This document shows, one piece after another, positions 25,945-38,715 of a stretch of DNA of 64,000 bases. Within the stretch, counting starts at the first letter, position 1. Every line of letters starts with the position of its first letter. The translations under genes were made by a program, and so were the position numbers. The notes beneath the pieces were generated by a model, which did no database searches, was not told the DNA's origin, and worked only from the letters and a program-made list of their open reading frames with translations. The DNA comes from Nymphaea colorata (taxonomy: Eukaryota > Streptophyta > Magnoliopsida > Nymphaeales > Nymphaeaceae): positions 41,345,115 through 41,409,114 of the forward strand of contig NC_045138.2 of assembly GCF_008831285.2 (NCBI RefSeq), in the 5' to 3' direction.

Positions 25945-28939
25945 CTTCCTCTCAAGTTTAACAGTACGTTGTTGAATACTTCTTTGCTTTCTATTTTTGT
26001 TAATATGTCTGCTAACTGCATGCTACTTGTAACATGTTCTGTACGAATGATGCCTGTTTTGATTTTCTCTCTAATGAAATAACAGTCTATCTCAAGGTGT
26101 TTCGTTCGCTCGTGAAACACAGGATTGTTGCTGACCTAAATGTCTGCATGATTATTGCAGAACAATCTTATGGGTAACTTCGCTTGAGCAGACATATCAT
26201 TTAGCAAATATTTGATCTAGATAAACTCACATACAATTAGGGCCATTGGGGTATTCTGATTCTGCACTTGATCGGGCCACTACTACCTGTTTTTTTTGTT
26301 TTTCTAGGACACCAAATTGTCACCCACGAAACAACAATATTCTGATGTTCAGCGTCTGTCATTAGGATTGCCGGCATAGTCAGCATCAACGTATCCACAT
26401 ACTTCTAGATTTTCAGTTCTTCGAAATAATATTCCTTTGCGATGTTCCTTGAGATGCCTAAGTATCTTGTGTGTAGCTTCCAAATGTGACTTTTTTGGGT
26501 CGTGCATGAACTGGCTCAATAGATTTACTGAGTATGTAATGTCTGGTCTAGTGGTTGTAAGGTATATGAGTTTACCAATTAGTCTTTGGTACATGTGCTT
26601 GTTTACCTTCACTGTGCAGTTTCAAATTCAGTTCCATGGGGGTATCTACCCCCTTTGATTCAGTCATACCAGTGGCAGCAAGTCCATTACTTATTTCTTT
26701 TGAAAAATGAATACTCCATCTTTGGAGTGTGAGACGTCTATGCCAAGGAAGTAGTGAGCTATTCTCGAGTCTTTTATTTCAAATTGTCTCTTCAACATTT
26801 CTTTTGTTCTTTCAATTAGATTCTTTGTTGTCCTCAGTTATTATCAAATCGTCTACATAGACAACCACTATTGTTGTTCCCTCAACAGTGATTGAAAGGA
26901 ATATTGAATTGTCTGTCCCACTTATCTTGAATCCTCCTTGTATTAGCTTTGTGTTCAACTTCGAATACCAAGCTCTTGGTGACTGTTTCAGTTCATACAA
27001 TGATTTTTTTAGTCTGTACACAAGTTTATGTTGAGATTGAGCTCTAAACCCTTGAGAAATTTCCATATATATTTCTTCATCTAAATCTCCTTGAAGAAAT
27101 GCATTTTTTACATCCATTTGATGCAATTTCCACATTTTAACTGCTGCTACTGATAGTAATATTCTTATAGAACTCATTTTTGCCACGGGGGCGAATGTTT
27201 CATAAAAGTCTATGCCTTGTACTTGAGTATACCCCTTAGCTATTAGTCTTGCTTTGTAGCGCTCTATTTTTCCCTTATTATTATATTTTACCATGTAGGT
27301 CCATCTGCAGCCAACTGGTTTTTTTCCTTCGGGCAGTTTCACTAACTCTCATGTTCTGTTTTTCTCTAAGGCAGATAATTCCTCCTCCATTGCCCTGTGC
27401 CATTCACTTCTAATTCGAGCTTCCTTATAGCTTTGTGGCTATGTTTGTGTGTATAGCTTAGACAAATAGTCTTTGTATCTGTATGATATTTTGTGAGGCA
27501 GTTTGCTGTCCACTAAGTTGGCTATGGTGTTCTTGGTGTAATAAGTGAAGTAATTGTCCAGTCGTGTTGGAGGATTACTTATTCTACTTGACCTTCTTAG
27601 CTGAACCACTTTGTTGTTTCAACATTTTGTCCTAATCTGCTGTCAATATCTTGGCTTTCTTGACTTTGATAACTGTTGTCGGGGGTATCATGCTCACTCA
27701 CTACTGGTAGGGGAGCTGTGATGGTGGGTATGATAAGTTGCTCCTCTTTGCCAAATACATCTATGTCAATCTATCTGATTCTCTATGCATTTTAAGTCTA
27801 GAAAAATATATCTTTTTCATTTTTGGGTCAAAACATTTATATCCCTTCTTTCCGTAGGAGTAACCCAAAAAAATACATTTGATTGCTCTCTTTTTCAGTT
27901 TATTTCTGTCTTACTTTTGACGATGTACATAACAGGTACATCCAAATATCCTTAGATGGTTTACATCTGTAGGTCTATTTTTGACTATGGATAAGGGGCT
28001 ATTCTCCCTTAATTTTTTGCTCACTGTCCGATTTATTACATGACAAGTACATGCAACAGCTTCTAGATTTATTACATGACAAGCACATGCAACTGCTTCT
28101 GGCTAGAAAACAACAGGAACATTCGTTTCAAACATAAATGACCTAGCTACATTTAGCAAGTGTCTATTTCTTCTCTCACATACCTCGTTTTGTTAGGATG
28201 CGCTTGAACATGTGGTTTGATGTTCTATTCCCATTTATTTTGTGAAATTTCTGAAACTTGTATTAAGATACGTTCTTCTATTATTTGATCTTAGCATTTT
28301 AATTTTCTTGCCATATTGAGTCTTTATCAAACAATATAAATTTTTGAAGCAAATGAAAGTTTTACTTTTCTTATTCATGAAATAGACCCACATCATCTTA
28401 GATTTGTCATCCACAAACATTACAAAGTACTTGTGCTCATGATATCCATCTATGAGTGTAGCCCCCAGACATCAGTGTAGACTAAATCAAAACAAAAATC
28501 AGAATTACTTTTAGAGTTGGAGAAAGGTAATCTGGTAATCTTCGTTGTAATGCATGCATCACAGTTATCTACTACAAGGTTTAATTTCGAAAACATGGTT
28601 TTTAAAACCTTATTGGATGGGTGTTCTATGCGTTGATGCCAAAGTCTAGCTTCTTCAATTGAATCCACTACTAACTCGGCTGAATTTTGTTGACAGACAT
28701 TTAGTGAGTATAGCCCGTTAGTTTCTGTTCCTTCACCAATCATCTAGTAGAATCGCCCTCTTTTCACAAAATATTGCATAACAGTTTAATTCTTTTATCA
28801 ACTTGCTTATTGATAGCAAATTAGCAGAGCATTTAAGAACATACAACACATCTCTAAGCACATAATTTTCAGTAAGATAAACAGATCCACAACCCTTAAC
28901 TGCTTTAGAAGTTTCACTTTCTTTCATTCCTTGCTCCAT
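25884..28939 (-). pseudogene. Copia pol remnant (pre-integrase, integrase, RT, RNase H)
   Basis: Fragments on the minus strand are: 28939-28733 and 28743-28450 (NLLSISKL stretch, the pre-integrase zinc finger beginning LWHQRIEHPS, and the start of integrase), 28420-28235 (integrase core with FVDDKSKMMWVYFMNKKSK), 27342-26812 (reverse transcriptase with DVKNAFLQGDLDEEIYM and the YVDD active-site motif), 26612-26349 and 26120-25884 (connection and RNase H region with LADILTK). Frames are split by stops and shifts. No gag or protease coding fits between the primer site and 28939, only about 60 bp. It is a non-functional remnant. Confidence 0.9.
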
Positions 28940-29013
28940 TGCTCAATCCATGATCTTTCGTGTGTAATGGAGCTATTTCCTCTCTTCGACGATCTAGAGA
29001 GGCTTTGATACCA

Positions 29014-29247
29014 TCTTAGATTTCAGGATAACTGAAATCTCTCTGCCATAGGTGTATACCTGGGGTTTCAAGTGAGATTGCAGAAACAGAGAGATAACAG
29101 AAGGCAAGAGAGTTTTCTTTACTCATTTTCAATATATATATATAGATTTGTGTACAGAAAATTCATATATGTTACATGGGTAATTCTTGGTGGAATACAG
29201 CTGTAACGCAGTAAGCACTGATGAGCCTTCCAGACTTTTCTTCAACA
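29014..29247 (-). repeat. 5' LTR of the copia element
   Basis: It shares with the left LTR the blocks ACTGAAATCTCTCTGCCATA, GAGATAACAGAAG.CAAGAGAG, TTTGTGTACA and TTCATATATGTTACATGGG. Its outer edge reads CTTCAACA on the plus strand (TGTTGAAG on the element strand). Its inner edge touches the primer-binding site at 29001-29013. Confidence 0.9.
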
Positions 29248-29252
29248 CTGAG

Positions 29253-30646
29253 ATGCTTAGTCTTGTTTATCCTAAACGGCACCAAATTCGGACAAATGAG
29301 ACAAGAGAAGGGTATCCAAAAATCACACCTCAATCACATCTCGAAACTGAGCATGTTTCATCGAGTCCCTATCTCACCAATTTAAACATAGCCTAAGGTG
29401 TGACCATTCTAATACGAGATATTCTGCATCAAGTTATCTTGGATTCAAGATACGTACATTTTGATTTAAATAAACTTAATTTTACTTAAATACATTTTTT
29501 ATAGTATATTTTTATAAATTCAAAACAAATTTAAAGTTAAATAGTTCAAGCTTACGTGTGATTTTTTCTTTTATATCTCCAAACTTGAGTGCTTGTTCTT
29601 TAAATTATCTTTTTATACAGTTCAAAATAAATTTAAAGTAAAATAATATGTGCAATATTTTATTTTATATGACATCTTTAGTTGGTCTCTTGTAGCCGTA
29701 GGCACTATGCCGTCATGCCATAGAGGGGATGAATACTTTGTATGCAAGTTGAACCATAAGGGCATCCCTTTTCGGCACCAACACAACCTGGACCGTCAAG
29801 TAAAAGGAAAGGAGAGATATAGGTTGGGATTAGCCCGCTCGCTCACCCAGTGCTTGCCTTTTAAATTTTTGTGAATAATAAATATATAGTGCTTATATTT
29901 AGTTAGCTGGCCTTGTTCATGTAGTTCTCATGTTTCGAAAACTCCATATCATTTGTGAGGACCCTCTCTCAGGCAGATTTGCATTGCCAACTCAATATAA
30001 TGTCCTAGTTTCTATTCCTGCAAAGTTTGTACCACTGGTGACAAAATTTGTCCACCATGTGTCGCGGAATGCATTCACCATGTGGCCTCATAATAAAAGA
30101 GTTGTATGTCATGCATCATCTTTTTCTTTTCTGTTGAAATAGACGCGACACATGTATGGTTTTGTATAGGTGAGTAAAAGAAATATTTCATCCTATTGCT
30201 CAAGAGAGCGAAGCCCTCACGCTTCTCCATCCTGAATGAAACCAAGATGCTCTTGATGTTAAGATATACTTTCTGGAAAATTTCACTTTTTCCAGACATG
30301 CTAAATTTGTTTGATTTGTGATGTAAAATATGACAGATGAATCCAAACCATTCACATGGGCCAAATTTTCAAAGTCACTCTCACTTAAAAAAAAAAAAAA
30401 CTAATTCAAAGAAAAAGAGTAACATGCAAACAGGCTTTAATTTCCTTCTTTGTTTTCTTGCTAGCTTTGGGACTGGTGACTCCTATATGATTGAGATGCA
30501 TCTTTATATAAAGGGTTGCTAACAAAACTGGATAAAAAAAAGTTTTTTACATACATGGGAGGGAGGGCCACATACCTATATAGATATGAGGTCCGTTTAT
30601 GTTTTTATTTGTAAGATCCAGAGGTCCAAATTCAAATCCATATTAA
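29253..30646. other. Intergenic DNA right of the copia element
   Basis: AT-rich sequence with short open frames only. Nothing resembling a known gene, RNA or complete transposon is visible. Confidence 0.4.
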
Positions 30647-30867
30647 GGATCTGTTTAAATAATACTCTCAAAAACTTAATTTTGTAAAAACTCGGTTTTA
30701 TGAAACCCAAGTTTTTGGGCAGGATTTTAGAAAATGGTTTTTAACCCAAAACATAATATTTTTTTTTTCATCACTTTCCATTTGAAAACTGAGCTTTAAG
30801 ACCCAGTTTTTACATCTTCTAATTATACCATAAACTTGGTTTTGTATTGTTATTCAAACACCCCCCC
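30647..30867. mobile_element. Tourist-like (PIF/Harbinger) MITE
   Basis: A 221-bp element with left end GGATCTGTTTAAATAATA and right end whose complement reads GGGGGGGTGTTTGAATAACA. It is flanked by TAA at 30644-30646 and TAA at 30868-30870, the 3-bp target duplication typical of this superfamily. Partly self-complementary inside (AAACTTGG/CCAAGTTT-type words). No coding capacity. It lies about 0.7 kb upstream of the P5CR start. Confidence 0.75.
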
Positions 30868-31436
30868 TAAATTTTTTTCGACTCAGTGCTAAATGCTGGA
30901 TTCGGAGTGCAAAATATGAATTTGAAATAAAAAAGCACCATATTGAATGCAAATCTTGTTTAGTGAAAGTTTGTGAAAGTCCATCTCGGTTATCGAACTA
31001 TTGACCTCATTTAAATGGGTAATCAAATGAATGAAAACACTGGTTTTATATTGAAAAAAAAAAAGATTCTTTCCAGTATTTAGTTGATATGGAGTTTGTA
31101 TTAGTGCAGAAACAAAATTGAAAAGTTTGTTGTTTCACTTGTTCTTTTTTTGTATAAAAAATCATTTAAAGTATGAACACAGCTAAAACTCACAAATTAC
31201 AGCTACCAACGTAAGAAATGACAATGAGAATTAATGTGAAGATTTCGCCTGTAGCATTAGCCCCTGAGAAGTGAGATATGTGTATAAAATAGTCGCATAA
31301 ATACAAAATATGCGGGAAATAGAGATATGACAAAGAAAAATAAAAACTATAAAAGGATCAGGTCGGGTGTCTGATTGATGTCACCGAACTGTTTCGAAAT
31401 TGCAACGGTCTCAATTCATGGGCAGCACGGAGTGGC

Positions 31437-31492
31437 CCCCACGTAAAAAGTTAACAAGAACCGGGCAATCAATTGCCTCAGGCATTATATAG
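31437..31492 (+). promoter_or_regulatory. P5CR core promoter (TATA box, ACGT element)
   Basis: TTATATAG at 31485-31492 lies about 50 bp before the start codon at 31542, a spacing that allows a short leader. CCCACGTAA at about 31438-31446 has the ACGT core of a bZIP/ABRE-like site. P5CR genes are stress-responsive in other plants; whether this site acts is inference. Confidence 0.5.
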
Positions 31493-31541
31493 TGAGCTTC
31501 TCACTTCACTATCACGGCTCGTGCTCCGACTTACCGGGGAA

Positions 31542-33373
31542 ATGGCGGTTCCGATAACTGAAGCGTTCACTCTAGGGTTCATAGGCGCCGGCAAGATGGC
31601 GGAGGCAATCGCCCGGGGCGTCGCCACCTCCGGCACGATTCCGGCTGCGAGAATGCGCGCGGCCGACCTCAGTGAGGACCGCCGCCGGGTCTTTTCCGAG
31701 CTCGGTGTCAAGGCCTTCGATTCCAATGTCAAGGTGACGAAGCTTGCTCCAACCATTTTATTTCATGAGTTCCATATTCTATAGTCTTGTGTTTCGGCTC
31801 CTTGGATTTCATGAATTCATGGGTCGTTCCTGTTTCTTGGTCCTGTTTTTGCTGGTTTGTGCTTCGGTGGTGTTGATTGGAATTTGTCCATACTGCTGGC
31901 GTTTGGATGGACCAATTTGTCCAGATTGTGCTAAGTGTAGGCGTTGGCATTGCTCCACAATTCACGGCAAATTATTCTGGATAAGTTCCGGAATTTATGG
32001 ATTCATGTGTATGAAGAACTGCTGGCTTTCTGATAGATTTGCCACTCTGAGAGCTGAGAATAGCCAGAGATAACCATGATTAAGTTTCATTTGATGACAA
32101 CAAATTCTTGTTATTTTGCGGCCCCAGCTTTGCGGTGCTTGGTTTCTTGAATTCCAATCGACTTGTTTTCTTGAAGGGATCACGGTTAAGATTAAGCTAT
32201 AGCTCTCATTGGAAGCTACCAAATAAATGACCACTGGACTTGAACCTTGGGGTACACAGAACCTATTCACATGTAAAGTCATTGTAAGAGATCTGAAGTC
32301 ATTCATCTTTTTTTTTTTTTTTCCTTGTCTGGCTTCTTGTCCTGTAAATGAACACGTATCTGGAGGATTTTCATTCTGTCTCCGTAAACATCAAAGTTAT
32401 CATTACCTTCAGGAGGGAAGAATTGGAACAATCAACTTAGTTATGTTAACATGCCTCCTGCAGAAGGGGATTTGGGAGGTTCGCGATGCCTCTGGGTCCA
32501 TTATTGCCACACTCTTCAAACAGTAGATCAATAACTCTTGACTATGTCTCCTTGATCCTCTTCTGGCTGTCTAAGGAGGTTTTATTTGTAAAGTTTCATA
32601 ATCATGAGTTTTCCATTTAATTTCCTTAAAATAAGTAATGGACGTCTTAATTCTCCTGAAGACCAGAAATTGGGGTTAATTCTTCGGTACAGTCTGCTAT
32701 AACTGTGAAATCATGGGTTAATAGCTACCAAAATGAATGGAGATATGTTTCTGTGATTGAGTCCCTAGTGTTTAAGTTATATGCAACGAATATGAAACAG
32801 TAATAAGAAGGTTAATTGTCTCCTAGCCTATTATAAAATTTAATGGAGCTTTTCATCCTTTCGTGATGTACTGTGTCATGGAGATCCAAAGTGCTGTAGC
32901 AGTTGTACCCTGTCAGGCTGTCACACTTATTAAAGTTGTTTCAGGTAGCACCAGTCGTGTAGTAGACTTGTTGAACATGACAAGTTGTAAGGTATAATAT
33001 TTTGGTTTTTCATGCTTGTGGATTCAGGGATTATGCGCAGTCCTTCATCTGTCTTCTTTTTGTCATGTTCATTGAATTTGGGCCACCAACAGCTTATTTT
33101 CTAATGGCTCTCTTGTTTTCAATTGGTGGTCAGGTGGTTGAAGAAAGTGAAGTCATTATTTTGTCTGTCAAGCCTCAAGTTGGTAAGTTAAATGACCGGT
33201 TGTTGTTTGAAAATTATGGGGGACAATATGCATATATAGGCATAAAAATGATCAAGAGGAAATTTCTTTCAAACTGGTGTGGGTTCTCTATATGTGGGTA
33301 TCAAACATGGAACAAAACATTTTCTGCCTCAGAGTTCTTCATCTCCCTCCCTTCCTCCCTCTCTCTCTCTCTC

Positions 33374-33417
<44 letters not shown>

Positions 33418-36400
33418 GTGCACGCGATATTTGCGTCAACTCCATTTCTTGAATAGAAATTGAACTCAATAGTTTGGACTAGTGGTTGGACTCAACTGTT
33501 CAATCTCCAGTTGTTTATTTAACTGGCAGAATTGCAAGATTACAATGATCTTGGTATTAAGATGCCATATTGTTGCACTTGCTGGTGCCATAGAGGAAAT
33601 GCTTGAAACCATTTGGATATCCTTTGTCACCTCTATGCCATTGAAGTCAGTATTTTGTACAATTTATATATGTCATGGTCAGTTTCTTATTCCTCAAGAC
33701 ATCAGTCGTGCCTTCTGATAGAAATTAGAATAACTGCATAGCACATTCATTTTGGAGATTGGGATTCAGTTTGTTCAAATAGTGAATATTTCTTCTTTCT
33801 TAATCTAGGATTCTAGAGCAGGTGCCGCTGTTGGAGTTTTACATGTATCATATTATTGGTTTTTTAGTGGAAAAGTTACAAACCATGGTGTGGCAAATTG
33901 CCATATAACAAAAGACCGCTAACTTTTGGAAGTTTACTTTTGATTTTCTGTATCAAAAAATTTCATAATCGGCTGCTTTTTGATGGTTTAAAAAATTGTT
34001 ATGTTAACTTCCGGTGATCAAAATAAATCATTTGACAAATTTTTCCGCTTGCTATTACGGGGATTTCTTTATCATTCTCTGTTGGGTGCTTCTAGAAGAG
34101 TGCCGTCATGGTGGAACTCGTAGTGGAACATCGCCATTTGTCTTTCTTCTCCGGTAAGATCTCTCTTTCTTTCTCCTCTCACTCTCTATATCTAACTCCA
34201 CTCTAGGTTATGCCCATACCAAACTCTGGCAAGGATATCTTAGAAAGTCCAGGCAGTGATTCACCAATATCTACCTCCTTCCTTTCTTAATGGGAGAGTG
34301 GAGGGGGGGGGGTGTGAGAAGAGAGAGAGAGAGCTGAGTGCTTCTGTTGGGGGTGGGTCAGTAAAGGAGGGATAAGGGGCAAATTTATGAAAATGAGGTT
34401 GAAGGATAAATTTTTTATTTCATGGAAATGGTTAATGGTTTTTTTTTTTCTGATATGTTACAAAGAGGTGCAAATAATGTTCATTTGCTGAGTGCTTCTG
34501 TTGGGGGTGGGTCAGTAAAGGAGGAATAAGGAGGGAAATTTATGAAAATGAGGTTGAAGGATAAATTTGTTATTTCATGGAAATGGTTAATGGATTTTTT
34601 TTTGGATATGTTACAAAGAGATGCAAGCAATGTTCATTTAACTGTTTATCTATTGTAATGGTTTCTTAATTCAGGCTAATGAGTACCTGTGAAACTTTAC
34701 TACTCCTTTGTTTCACTAAAAGTTAAGCTGATTTTCTTTGTCTGTCTGTTGAATAAAGGCAAAGTCCCTCACAAACGTATGCATGCATGGCACAAGTTTT
34801 TTTCTTTGCTATTCATGCATAGGATTAATTATCCCTGTTCTTGTTGGCTATATAAGTGACCTGTCTGTTGAATAAAGGCAAAGTCCCTCACAAACGTATG
34901 CATGCATGGCACAAGTTTTTTTCTTTGCTATTCATGCATAGGATTAATTATCCCTGTTCTTGTTGGCTATATAAGTGACCTTGTTGGTTGATTAAGTGGT
35001 CCTTTATTTTGCAGTTAAGAAAGTTGCTTATGAGCTGAAACCTTTTTTCACGAAAGAGAAGCTTGTGGTGTCAATTGCAGCAGGAACAAAGTTGAAGGAC
35101 TTGCAGGTCCATTTAGAATATGTCCATCTCTTCCTGATCCTACAATTTTATTTTGTTTTAAGGCTGTAAATTTCAAAGTTTATTGTCTTCTGTAAACTGT
35201 AAAAGTTCAACGGGTTTGAATATGAATGGACCTAAGGTTGAATGTTGGTCAAGCATAATGCATGGGGATCACCCAAGCCTGGCTTAGTAGACTTTTTGTT
35301 CTTTAAAGTTTTTGTTTTTTGTCTCAAGTTTTCTCTAGCTTGCCTGATCCATCCATCTAGGTGACTGTTTGAAAATAGTCCTGTTGGTTCCTGTGATCCA
35401 TTTATGGAAAACAAAATTGTGGTTTCTGCACAAAATACAGCCCCAGTCTGGTCCTTTGCCCAACCATTCACATATACAATGTTATTTGTTGAATACCCTT
35501 TTCTCTTCTTAGTAGGGACTGTGAATAACTGACATGTATTATGATTATCTAGTGAGTTGATATGTCTTCTGCATTCCATGCAGGAATGGGTTGGCCATGG
35601 TCGCTTAATCAGGGTAATGCCAAACACTCCATGTCTGGTTGGCCAGGGTGCATCAGGTAACTGATGCCGTCTTATGCATCTTAATCCTTCTCTTATTTTA
35701 ATGAATTCTCTGCAGTGTTATTGGATTGGTGAGGTAATACCATTTTATTTTTATGTGTTAGTTCGTTTTGCCTCTCCCAGTGAAACTTTTGGAATGCAAA
35801 TATCATAATAAGGTGGTCATGATTTGAAATACGCGTAACCTGGGAAATCTTTTGCCTATTTTTTAATGCTTGATATTTCTGAATTGCCACCTTATCCAAA
35901 ATCTCTTTGGATTTTTTTTATATGCGTTGCTCAAATGTTTTTAGTATGTTTTAATAGTCATTTTATTTGTTAGAGACTTGAGAATTGATGTGGTATAGAT
36001 AACGACTTCTTCGTAAGATGTGTAGGGGAAAATGACGTTCTCTGTTCCTTAAGATGTATATGTTTGATAGCTATAGGCATAAATCTTAGCAAGATGTGAT
36101 TCTGCCTCAGTGACTGTCAGGCGAGTATGAGGGTTAATGTTTGTTAAGGTGCTTGTCAGAATGTGGATGTTTTATTGTATGGGCCATCTTTAGAATAGGT
36201 AATGCGAATATGTGCAACCTCTTGCTTGAGTTTGTACAGTCAGTTTGGTAACTGGTAACAAAAAAATTATTGGTTTATGATCTATGTTAGAATATGGAAA
36301 ATAGACATCTGCAAGCATTTTCCTTCATGATAAATTTCCTTCTGGAATGGCCTGGTAGTGGTGATAGGTTTGCCTGGAGCTGTCAGTTTTCCATGTATTG

Positions 36401-38715
36401 AATACAAAGAATTAGGAATTAGAAAGTTGTTAAAATTTACTTATTTTGAATTTGGCAGACTCATTTTGAACTCTGTTTCAATTTTTTTTTGTTTTTTTGC
36501 ATAGTTATGTGTTTGGGTGACATGGCAACACAAGAAGATGAGAAGCTTGTTAGTAGTATCTTTGGATCTGTTGGCAAGATATGGACTGCTGACGAGAAAC
36601 TTCTTGATGGGGTCACTGGACTAAGGTGTGCCATTAAGCTGAGTGTTTGTTGATGCGATTAAGTCTTTGCTAAGAAATATGGTTCCTTATTATGATCTAG
36701 TAATTCCATGAAGTTTTATTTTCGTGCTATTCCTTTTACTGTGATTCTACTTTGTGTGCTACTGGCTTCATTTTGCTCATTTACAGTGGTAGTGGCCCTG
36801 CATATATATTTCTTGCTATAGAGGCTATGGCTGATGGAGGAGTTGCAGCTGGTCTACCCCGTGAACTTGCTTTATCCTTAGCTTCCCAAACGGTATGGTG
36901 ATATATGGTTTAATTTGCACAGCTCATTTTATTGCATGAATTATCCATTTCTGTGTTGACAACCACAGTTGTTCGCTTGTGTCCTCAATGTTGAGATTGA
37001 TTGTCCATTTTTAGCTGAGACAAGTACAGTTTTTTGTCATCACTGTTCGCTATCATGTTGTGTCAGTTCAATTTAGTAAATATCATGTTTTTAGGGATTT
37101 CTCCATTATTCTGTTAGTGGCCAACATTAATTGTTTTACTCTTGACATGTACGTTGCTGTTTGAATTGATATAAGATCATAAGAGGCAGTATCAACAGTT
37201 GGTTTCCTGGTTTATTTTCCTGAAGCAGGAAAAGTACCAAATTTAAATGGATAAGTTTTATGTAGATGCATGGCAGACAGAACAGTAAACTATACCTATA
37301 TTGTATTGAAATCCCAACAAGTACCTTTTATGGTTTGCTGGTGAGCTTATCAGATTGTTCTACATGAATTTTGTGCTTTTAGTGCAAGCGTTGGAGCATC
37401 TTCAGCTATATCTATTTTCCTTTTCTTTTCCACAAAGTGAGGGTTAGGCAGATCCTGCCAATTGATTAAAAATAGTAAACTACAAGCAGACGCATTAAAC
37501 CTCCACATCAAATGGAAACTGACTAGACACAAAGACTACAGTACTTGGGAACCACAACGTACATGAACATGATGAAATTTAAATATCAAGTCTAATATTG
37601 ACTGAATCCACAAACCCCAAGCATTCTGTTACCTTCAAGAGGGAAAGTTAAAATGCTGACCACATTTTTCTAGAAGACTCGAGTCTGGTGCATTTTAAAA
37701 GTCTACAAAGACTACCAGCACTAATCTGCAGCATGGAAAACTCTGTGGTGTCTCGTAGAATAATTTCACATGCCAGATGTGTGTAGTAGGTAAGCCAGGT
37801 ACAGTTGAGTTTATTTGAGGGGCCATCTTAGTTTATGTATCCACTTATTATTGGATTCAATGATCTTTGCCAAGGTGATTGATGAACTCAACCGTCTAAA
37901 CGAGTTGAAGTAATGAATACACTATTTCTGGAGGATTGATTTGGTTACTAGAAAAATAGTATTAGTATGCATTTCCACAGACTAAATGATTAGTTGAAAC
38001 TTGGAAGGTAGCTACTCTACATTTAATGACGGTATGGTGGAGTTTACTTTTACCCTATTCAGTTCAACTAGTTTTAACAGGGCCATGTGGAATTTCTTAA
38101 TAAGCAGGAGGCAGGTACATTTAACACCTGCCTCCTTTCAAACAAGAAAACTTTCTTCCACATTCATTCAGAAATTGAACAAGTGAAGAAAATCTTTGGC
38201 CAAGAGTCGACTGCATGACGTAACACCCAGTTTCTGACAAATAAAATCTCAATTTTGCGTTAAGTATGAGCAAGGACTCAGCAACTGCAAATTATAGAAC
38301 AAAGGCAGCCATTGGTAAATAACTATGGCAGCAGGCTTGCTGCTGATAGAAGTTGATGCATTCCAATCCCCAAAAAACAAATCGAAAATCATAATCTGTT
38401 TGATCTTACCGTATCTGTGTAAGAATCTGAAGGGCTTGAAGGGTGGAAAGTTTTCCTGTTACATTTTGTCAATAACGGGGTTATCCGGGGGAAGGTTTCT
38501 CTGAGTTGAATTTGTTACTTCCTCCGCAGGTACTGGGAGCAGGAGCGCTGGCTATTGAGAAGGGAGACCACCCAGGCCAGCTCAAAGATGAGGTAGCATC
38601 ACCAGCTGGGACTACTATAGCCGGGATCTGCGAACTAGAGAAAGGCGGGTTTCGGGGGTTATTGATTTCTGCTGTAACTGCCGCGGCAAAGCGGAGCCAG
38701 GAGCTATCAAATTGA
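31542..38715 (+). CDS. P5CR: Pyrroline-5-carboxylate reductase
   Basis: Seven exons: 31542-31733, 33134-33182, 35015-35106, 35584-35656, 36505-36625, 36787-36892, 38530-38715, joining in phase to 272 residues, the usual plant P5CR length. The enzyme performs the last step of proline synthesis, reducing P5C to proline with NAD(P)H. The N-terminal Rossmann motif is [11 protein letters not shown] (residues about 12-22). Then come [37 protein letters not shown], and the C-terminal signature [15 protein letters not shown]. The start ATG at 31542 (AAATGGCG context) gives the standard N-terminus. No transit peptide is obvious. The largest intron (36893-38529) holds no other feature I recognise. The gene looks intact. 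Confidence 0.96.
33353..33415. repeat. (CT)n-(CA)n microsatellite in P5CR intron 2
   Basis: A run of CT units from about 33358 passes into about 18 CA units ending near 33415, all within the intron 33183-35014. Confidence 0.9.
34333..34639. repeat. Tandem duplication of about 154 bp in P5CR intron 2
   Basis: Unit 34333-34486 is repeated at 34487-34639; both begin GCTGAGTGCTTCTGTTGGGG and end ATGTTCATTT. They differ by a handful of substitutions and poly-T length. Confidence 0.92.
34742..34979. repeat. Perfect 119-bp tandem duplication in P5CR intron 2
   Basis: 34742-34860 and 34861-34979 read identically, both starting CTGTCTGTTGAATAAAGG and ending CTATATAAGTGAC. The identity implies a very recent event or an assembly artefact. 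It ends 35 bp before the acceptor of exon 3. Confidence 0.95.

Larger units (their letters stand above)
25648..29247 (-). mobile_element. Degenerate Ty1/copia LTR retrotransposon
   Basis: Two related LTRs (25648-25944 and 29014-29247) flank about 3.07 kb in minus orientation. The tRNA-primer site TGGTATCAAAGCC (complement of 29001-29013) abuts the 5' LTR. A polypurine tract (complement of about 25945-25955, GAGAGGAAG) abuts the 3' LTR. Flanks CCGAG (25643-25647) and CTGAG (29248-29252) look like a 5-bp target duplication with one change. Internal order is pre-integrase, integrase, reverse transcriptase, RNase H, which is copia order. Gag and protease are missing and all frames are broken, so it is non-autonomous and old. 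Confidence 0.92.

Noticed and set aside
33002-33463. 153-residue open frame on the plus strand
   Set aside because: It runs through P5CR exon 2, flanking intron and the CT/CA microsatellite; only 33134-33182 is real coding, in the context of the P5CR gene.
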